This document shows, piece after piece, positions 59,261-64,000 of a stretch of 64,000 bases of DNA. This DNA comes from Algoriphagus kandeliae (GTDB taxonomy: Bacteria > Bacteroidota > Bacteroidia > Cytophagales > Cyclobacteriaceae). The stretch covers positions 62,001 through 126,000 of the forward strand of contig NZ_SPSB01000001.1 in assembly GCF_004571135.1 (NCBI RefSeq), in the 5' to 3' direction. The notes under the pieces are model-generated. The model was not told where the DNA came from. It did no database searches and saw only the letters and a list, made by a program, of their open reading frames with translations. How positions within the stretch are numbered: the stretch's first letter is position 1; every line of letters begins with the position of its first letter. The position numbers and the translations under genes were made by a program.

Positions 59261-59791
59261 ATGGAATTTAAAGCATCATTGGTTCGGTACTTATTGGCAG
59301 TTTTGGTTATTTCCTTAACAGCTTTTCAACCTGCAAAAACTTCTCTTGCACAGGGAGATAGAAGTATTCTTTCCATGGGACCAGAAGTTGCTTACAATAA
59401 TATAAGGTTGCGTACTGTAGAAACTCCTTTGGAATCCATTTCTTCCAAGCAATTTGAGTCAGGAAATTTGGAGCCCTTGACAGTCATTGAAAAAAATCTC
59501 GCCAATAACTTAGAATCTCACTGGACTTGGCCCGAGTATACATTGGAAATGATTGATTCATATTCTCCATTTTTGTTCAGAACGAAGAAGTCTCAAGGAA
59601 TCGAAGAGGTGAAAGTAATCTTGTTAGTAAATTCCAAGGGAAGGCTTTCAGGCTACGAAATGATGACTGATGTCGATCGTGGCACAAGAGAACGATTAGA
59701 TTATTTGATTCGAAAACTACCTGAATTAAAGCCTGTTCCGGGATTTGATTCGTATTCTCCTGAAGCTTTTGAATTGACAATCAAGAAGTAA
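59261..59791 (+). CDS. secreted protein, possibly TonB-C-like domain
   Basis: A 176-residue exported protein from ATG 59261 with a signal peptide ending about KTSLAQ (residue 33). The C-terminal 75 residues (EVKVILLVNSKGRLSGYEMM ... LPELKPVPG) have the strand-helix pattern of TonB C-terminal domains, but no proline-rich spacer or membrane anchor is present, so it is not a classical TonB; the match is weak. No partner on its strand; the M14 gene follows 87 bp later. Function unknown. Confidence 0.7.
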   Translation: MEFKASLVRYLLAVLVISLTAFQPAKTSLAQGDRSILSMGPEVAYNNIRLRTVETPLESISSKQFESGNLEPLTVIEKNLANNLESHWTWPEYTLEMIDSYSPFLFRTKKSQGIEEVKVILLVNSKGRLSGYEMMTDVDRGTRERLDYLIRKLPELKPVPGFDSYSPEAFELTIKK

Positions 59792-59878
59792 TACATATTT
59801 TCTTCATTTTTATTTAAATGGTGGTGCAGGGATTTTCCTGCTTTTTTACTTTTATCTAGTCAAGAAACCACCAATCCT

Positions 59879-61795
59879 ATGAGAAATTATTTCTATTTGG
59901 CCTTTTCGGTCCTGATTTCAGGACAAGCCTTTTCCCAAGTGAAAGATTTTCGACAGGAAAAACCATTTCCTGAGAAAAACCAAAAAGCAAAGTTTTATAC
60001 AGTTCAGGGAGAAAGACACGGGCCTTCCTTCTTCAAAAAAGAAACTTTTCCAGAGGTAGAATATACACCTGGGGAAAGTCTGACTTTTGACCAATACCAT
60101 ACGGTAGAAGTGATGTACCATTGGTATGAAAAATGGGCTGCAGATTATCCAGAAATTACGGATTTATATGTGATTGGGTACTCTTATGAAGGTAGACCGA
60201 TTTATCAATTGACCATCACGAATAAAAAGACCGGAAAGGATACCGATAAGCCTGCGGCATATTTTGAGGGAGGAAGACATTCTGGAGAGATTACCTCGAG
60301 TGAATCCATCCTTTGGTTGACCAAGCATTTATTGGAAAACTATGGAAAGGATGAAGAAATCACACACCTTATAGATACGAAGGCTATTTATCTCCGACCT
60401 CAAAATAATCCCGATGGTTCTAATCTTTACCTCTATACAGCGCAGCGAAATAGAAGTACAGTAAAACCTCATGATAACGATCGGGATGGGTTGATTGACG
60501 AAGATCCTGAGGAGGATTTGGATGGAGATGGAATCATTTATCAAATCCGAAAGAAGGCAGTTACCGAGGAAGAAAAGAAAAAAGCAAATTTCATCATCGA
60601 TCCTGAACATCCTTCAGGTAAGCTCATGAAGCGGGTTTTTCCTGGAAAAGGTGATTACCTAATATACACAGAGGGAATCGATAATGATGGCGATGGAAGC
60701 TACAATGAAGATGGAGTAGGAGGATTGGATTTGCATAGGAATTATCCAGAAAACTGGCGTCCTGATATTGGCGGTGATCTAACTGGTCGTGGCTATACTC
60801 AATATGGAGCAGGAGAATATCCATTGAGTGAAGCGGAGACTCGCTCAACAGTTCTTTGGATTTTAAGCCATCCCAATATTTCGGTGGTCAATTCCATGGA
60901 TACTCGTGTTCCAATGCATCTCCGTCCACCATCAACTTCAAAAAGTGAGGAACGCATGTATCCGGAAGATTTGGCGATTTACAAGGAAATGGACGAATTG
61001 GGATTGTCTTACACGGCTTATCCTTGGGCAGGAGATGTATACGAAACCTATGCAACCAGATATAAGGTCAATCGGATGACTGGAGACCCCTTGAAGCCAT
61101 CACCATTGTTTGGTCATGGACCGGATTTCGGGTATTTCTATTTTGGTAGTATTTGGTATGGAGATGAGCTCTGGAATAATGGAGCCATGAAAGACTACAA
61201 CGAAGACGGAATATATGATGATTACGATGGCTTGGTTTGGGATGAGCAAGAAAATGGCGGAAGAGGATTTAAATCATGGACTCCGTTCGTACATCCCGAA
61301 TTAGGCGAAGTTGAGATTGGAGGCTTTCATCCGAAGTTCTTTGGACAAAATGGACCGACTTGGCAGTTAGAAAACTGGGCCAAGAAGCAGGCTCTTTTCA
61401 ATCTTGCAATGGCCAAACGCCTACCTGAATTAAAGGTGGAAAGTCCGGTAGTTGAAAAATTAAAAGAAGGGCTTTATGAAATCACTCTCCAATGGACGAA
61501 TGTTGGAGGATTGCCGGTAGCTTTGGAGCAGGCAAAATTGGTCAAAATTGTTCAGGAGGATCGTGTCTCTTTGGAATTTGCAAAGGAATTGACGGAAGGA
61601 TATGAGAATGCTAAAGTGAAAATTATTTCTCCGGAATTGTATGATAAAACAATCTATGCTGGACATACGGGAAAGGGAGAGTTTAAAACTGTTACTTTCC
61701 AAGTAGAAGTCTCTGGAGATGAACCTGTAGAGGGAAAGATAAAACTCTCTTCAACGAGAGGAGGATTATTTGTGCAAGAATTTAAACTAAACTAA
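59879..61795 (+). CDS. secreted M14-family zinc carboxypeptidase with Ca2+-loop-like insertions
   Basis: A 638-residue exported metallopeptidase (signal peptide to about AFSQ20). The catalytic domain (PF00246) starts near 68 and has the zinc pair HSGE (His134, Glu137), and NNPDG and HRNYP as substrate-binding blocks. The third zinc ligand, normally His in a (Y/F)HT motif, aligns with Asp341 in NSMDTRVPMHLRPP; His347 is another candidate. Three DxDxDG-type loops (DNDRDGLIDED 199-209, IDNDGDGSYNED 267-278 and KDYNEDGIYDDYDG later) are inserted and may bind calcium. The C-terminus (about 520-638) is a beta-sandwich. Followed 13 bp later by an S9 peptidase in one operon. Confidence 0.85.
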   Translation: MRNYFYLAFSVLISGQAFSQVKDFRQEKPFPEKNQKAKFYTVQGERHGPSFFKKETFPEVEYTPGESLTFDQYHTVEVMYHWYEKWAADYPEITDLYVIGYSYEGRPIYQLTITNKKTGKDTDKPAAYFEGGRHSGEITSSESILWLTKHLLENYGKDEEITHLIDTKAIYLRPQNNPDGSNLYLYTAQRNRSTVKPHDNDRDGLIDEDPEEDLDGDGIIYQIRKKAVTEEEKKKANFIIDPEHPSGKLMKRVFPGKGDYLIYTEGIDNDGDGSYNEDGVGGLDLHRNYPENWRPDIGGDLTGRGYTQYGAGEYPLSEAETRSTVLWILSHPNISVVNSMDTRVPMHLRPPSTSKSEERMYPEDLAIYKEMDELGLSYTAYPWAGDVYETYATRYKVNRMTGDPLKPSPLFGHGPDFGYFYFGSIWYGDELWNNGAMKDYNEDGIYDDYDGLVWDEQENGGRGFKSWTPFVHPELGEVEIGGFHPKFFGQNGPTWQLENWAKKQALFNLAMAKRLPELKVESPVVEKLKEGLYEITLQWTNVGGLPVALEQAKLVKIVQEDRVSLEFAKELTEGYENAKVKIISPELYDKTIYAGHTGKGEFKTVTFQVEVSGDEPVEGKIKLSSTRGGLFVQEFKLN

Positions 61796-61808
61796 TACGG
61801 ATTATTTT

Positions 61809-64000
61809 ATGTCAATTTTACGAAGAACGATAGGATTGGGGCTTGCAATAGCCTTACTTCTAAGCTTCCATGTTCAAGCTCAACAAAAGCGATCTTTGAC
61901 ACATTCGGACTATGACGGATGGGAGAGTTTATCCTCCGACCGAATTACAAAAAATGGGGAATGGATTGGTTACATGATTTCCCCTCAAGAGGGAGATGGA
62001 AGATTTGAAATTATGCCTTCTCGTCAACCTTCCAAAAAAATGATTATTCCGCGGGCTTCGGGATGGGATTTCACCCCAGATGATGCCTTTGCTGTAGGGA
62101 AAATCGTCCCTCAATATGATTCCGTTCGGGTATTGAAGCTCAAAAAGACCAAGAAGGATGATATGCCGAAAGACAGTCTTTTTATCTATGATTTGAAGAA
62201 AGGCTCTCTGGAAAAATTCGCAGAGGTGAAGGCATTTTCAATTCCTGAAAAAGGAGGCAGCTGGATTGCTATTCAGTTTGAAAAAGAAAAACCTGTCAAG
62301 AAAGATCCAGCCGATTCTACAGCAAAGGCTGAAAAGCCCAAAAAAACAGATGGTACCAAACTTCTGGTTCGAAGCTTAGACGGAGGAAAGAGCTTTGAAT
62401 TTGAACGGGTAAAAAGCTTTGGATTCTCTCCTAATGGGGATTTCCTGCAATTTGTTATAGCAGAGGAAGATACTTTAGATAATGCAGCAATCCATCTATT
62501 GGATCTTGAATCTGGGGTTGAATCCACGATTCATGAAGGATATACAGAATATAGCCGCATGCGTTTTTCTCCGAATTCATCCTACTTGGCATTTGTCACC
62601 ACAGATGATTCCACCAAAGCTGAAAAACCATACTATTCCTTGATGCTTTATCAAACTGCATCTGGAACTTTAGAAGCTGTAGCAGATAAAGATGCTGAGG
62701 GGATTTTTGAATCAGGAAGAATCAGCCAGGATGAATCCCTACAATTTTCTGAAAATGAAAAGATGCTTTTCTTCGGTGTGGCAGAGGATTATAAAAGCTA
62801 TGCTTACGAGGAAGACACCACTATTTTGGATGAAGATCGTGTGAGCCTAGATATCTGGGGTTGGCAGGATGATGAAATTCAGCCAATGCAGCTCCGCAAC
62901 AAATCCCGTGAAGAAAAACGTGCTTATAAGGCTGTATTAGACCTTTCTACTAATCAAATCAAGCAACTCGAAGATCGAGAAGTGAAAAATGTGATGCTTC
63001 CTAGCAAAATCGAAAATGAAGTTGCGATTGCTTGGACGGATCAACCTTATCGTCGGGAATACAGCTGGAATATTCAAATCGGGCGGGACATTTATTTGGT
63101 TGATTTAAACACCGGAACTCGAACCCTGATCGAAAAAGATGTGCCGGGTATGCCTAGCCTTTCACCGGCAGGGAAATATGTCACTTGGTATGCTTCACGA
63201 GACAGTGCATGGGTAGCTTACGATCTGCAATCCATGAAGCGAATCAATCTGACTGGAAATATTGAAGTTCCATTTTATGAAGAACTTCACGATTCACCTT
63301 CCTTACCTGGTTCATATGGATCGGGAGGTTGGCTAGCTGATGATGCAGCTATTTTGATTAATGATCGCTATGATATTTGGAAAATAGATCCTCAAAATCC
63401 AGGTGCAGCCCAGATGATAACCAAAGGAGAGGGCAGGAAAAACAAGATTGAATTCAGAAGGCAATCCATTGATTCCGAAGAGCGTTTTATCGATCCAAAA
63501 TCTCCACTTTACCTTTCAGCTTTCAATGAAATGTCCAAAGAGTCAGGAATGTATTTGGGAGATTATGAAGGAAAGAAACTGGAGAAAATCCTGATGACAC
63601 CGCATCGTTATTTTGGTTTGAAAAAAGCCAAAGATTCCGATGAGATTTTAATTAGAAGAAGTACTTATCAGGATAATCCTGATTTGTACATCGGAGACCT
63701 TAAGTTGAAGGACCTTAAAAAGCTTTCCAATCTTAATCCACAGCAAGCTCAAGTCAAATGGGGTAGTGTGGAATTGGTAAGTTATTTAGCGAACGACGGT
63801 ACTCCTTTACAGGGTTTACTGTTTAAGCCGGAGTATTTTGACCCGAATAAGAAATATCCGATGATGGTTTATTTCTATGAGCGAAATAGTGACGGATTAC
63901 ACAACTATCGAACCCCAGCTCCTTCTGCATCTACTATCAATATTCCGTATTTCGTGAGTAATGATTATTTGGTTTTTGTGCCAGATATCAAATACGATTT
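61809..64000 (+). CDS. S9-family prolyl oligopeptidase-like peptidase (3' end outside window)
   Basis: The reading frame from ATG 61809 runs past the window end; about 730 residues are seen. A signal peptide (MSILRRTIGLGLAIALLLSF, cleavage near VQAQ) is followed by a beta-propeller with FSPNGDFLQF, FSPNSSYLAF and LSPAGKYVTW repeats, and a Lys/Glu-rich insertion (about 155-180, KPVKKDPADSTAKAEKPKK). The start of the catalytic domain is reached (GTPLQGLLFKP, YPMMVYFYERNSDG), but the Ser-Asp-His triad lies beyond the window. Probably co-transcribed with the M14 peptidase, 13 bp upstream, for extracellular peptide breakdown. Confidence 0.87.
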   Translation, partial: MSILRRTIGLGLAIALLLSFHVQAQQKRSLTHSDYDGWESLSSDRITKNGEWIGYMISPQEGDGRFEIMPSRQPSKKMIIPRASGWDFTPDDAFAVGKIVPQYDSVRVLKLKKTKKDDMPKDSLFIYDLKKGSLEKFAEVKAFSIPEKGGSWIAIQFEKEKPVKKDPADSTAKAEKPKKTDGTKLLVRSLDGGKSFEFERVKSFGFSPNGDFLQFVIAEEDTLDNAAIHLLDLESGVESTIHEGYTEYSRMRFSPNSSYLAFVTTDDSTKAEKPYYSLMLYQTASGTLEAVADKDAEGIFESGRISQDESLQFSENEKMLFFGVAEDYKSYAYEEDTTILDEDRVSLDIWGWQDDEIQPMQLRNKSREEKRAYKAVLDLSTNQIKQLEDREVKNVMLPSKIENEVAIAWTDQPYRREYSWNIQIGRDIYLVDLNTGTRTLIEKDVPGMPSLSPAGKYVTWYASRDSAWVAYDLQSMKRINLTGNIEVPFYEELHDSPSLPGSYGSGGWLADDAAILINDRYDIWKIDPQNPGAAQMITKGEGRKNKIEFRRQSIDSEERFIDPKSPLYLSAFNEMSKESGMYLGDYEGKKLEKILMTPHRYFGLKKAKDSDEILIRRSTYQDNPDLYIGDLKLKDLKKLSNLNPQQAQVKWGSVELVSYLANDGTPLQGLLFKPEYFDPNKKYPMMVYFYERNSDGLHNYRTPAPSASTINIPYFVSNDYLVFVPDIKYD

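Noticed and set aside
1-64000. CRISPR array, prophage, transposase or integrase genes
   Set aside because: No regularly spaced direct repeats of 25-40 bp and no recombinase, transposase or phage structural protein was found among the reading frames.

Overview
The window comes from the chromosome of an aerobic Bacteroidota, most likely a Cytophagales member of the Cyclobacteriaceae/Algoriphagus type (inference from gene content, not a database match). Supporting signs are a GLPGLI-family protein, GSCFA, DUF1835, a MoaC-MogA fusion, many Bacteroidota-style lipoproteins and TonB-type outer-membrane barrels, few Shine-Dalgarno sequences, and several promoters of the Bacteroidota type (TTTG or TTG about 19-21 bases before TAnnTTTG). 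Coding density is high and there is no prophage, insertion sequence, CRISPR array or rRNA.

Layout. 1-2.1 kb: four-gene membrane-protein operon with its own winged-helix regulator and two copies of an inverted-repeat operator candidate. 2.2-6.8 kb: lipoprotein, secreted esterase, amidohydrolase and nucleoside hydrolase. 6.8-8.8 kb: agmatine-to-putrescine pair aguB-aguA. 8.9-12.1 kb: MFP, FtsX-like permease and LolD-like ATPase. 12.2-13.7 kb: lipoprotein esterase running into a PIN toxin/ribbon-helix-helix antitoxin pair. 13.8-19.4 kb: priA, a thioredoxin-domain (YyaL/SPATA20) protein and GSCFA. 19.5-24.2 kb: a small inverted-repeat element, then the operon dacB-S9 peptidase-DUF1801-DUF1835. 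24.4-26.7 kb: membrane pyrophosphatase. 26.9-28.3 kb: three small proteins, a decayed tRNA-Pro copy and an intact tRNA-Pro(GGG). 28.4-36.1 kb: fhs, a TonB-type barrel with GLPGLI, and a divergent histidine kinase/response regulator. 36.2-39.9 kb: moaCB, and a copper-type TonB receptor with a small Cys-rich partner. 40-50 kb: DUF302, an unusual pyruvate kinase, a transglutaminase lipoprotein, an EHP-repeat lipoprotein, PAP2-hemF, an Omp85 barrel, TrmH, an SBF transporter and a secreted protein. 50.3-58.9 kb: acyl-CoA-binding protein, citrate synthase, the complete sufBCDSE operon with DUF59 and a bacilliredoxin, and an Lrp regulator. 59.2-64 kb: a secreted protein, an M14 peptidase and an S9 peptidase cut by the window end.

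The most interesting items are regulatory or biochemical rather than one large new system: (i) the TonB receptor at 37-39 kb carries the CxxxM and HxM residues of OprC/NosA-type copper receptors at nearly the OprC spacing, is preceded by a small Cys-rich protein, and has a GTGA-N6-TCAC (Crp/Fnr-like) palindrome upstream; (ii) three GTTAA boxes phased exactly 10 bp lie between the GLPGLI/barrel genes and the divergent two-component system; (iii) a degenerate tRNA-Pro copy split by a palindrome sits 149 bp before the real gene; (iv) a pyruvate kinase without the C-terminal domain, with Lys at the position linked to K+ independence; (v) an M14 peptidase with Asp where the third zinc-binding His is expected and three Ca2+-loop-like insertions.
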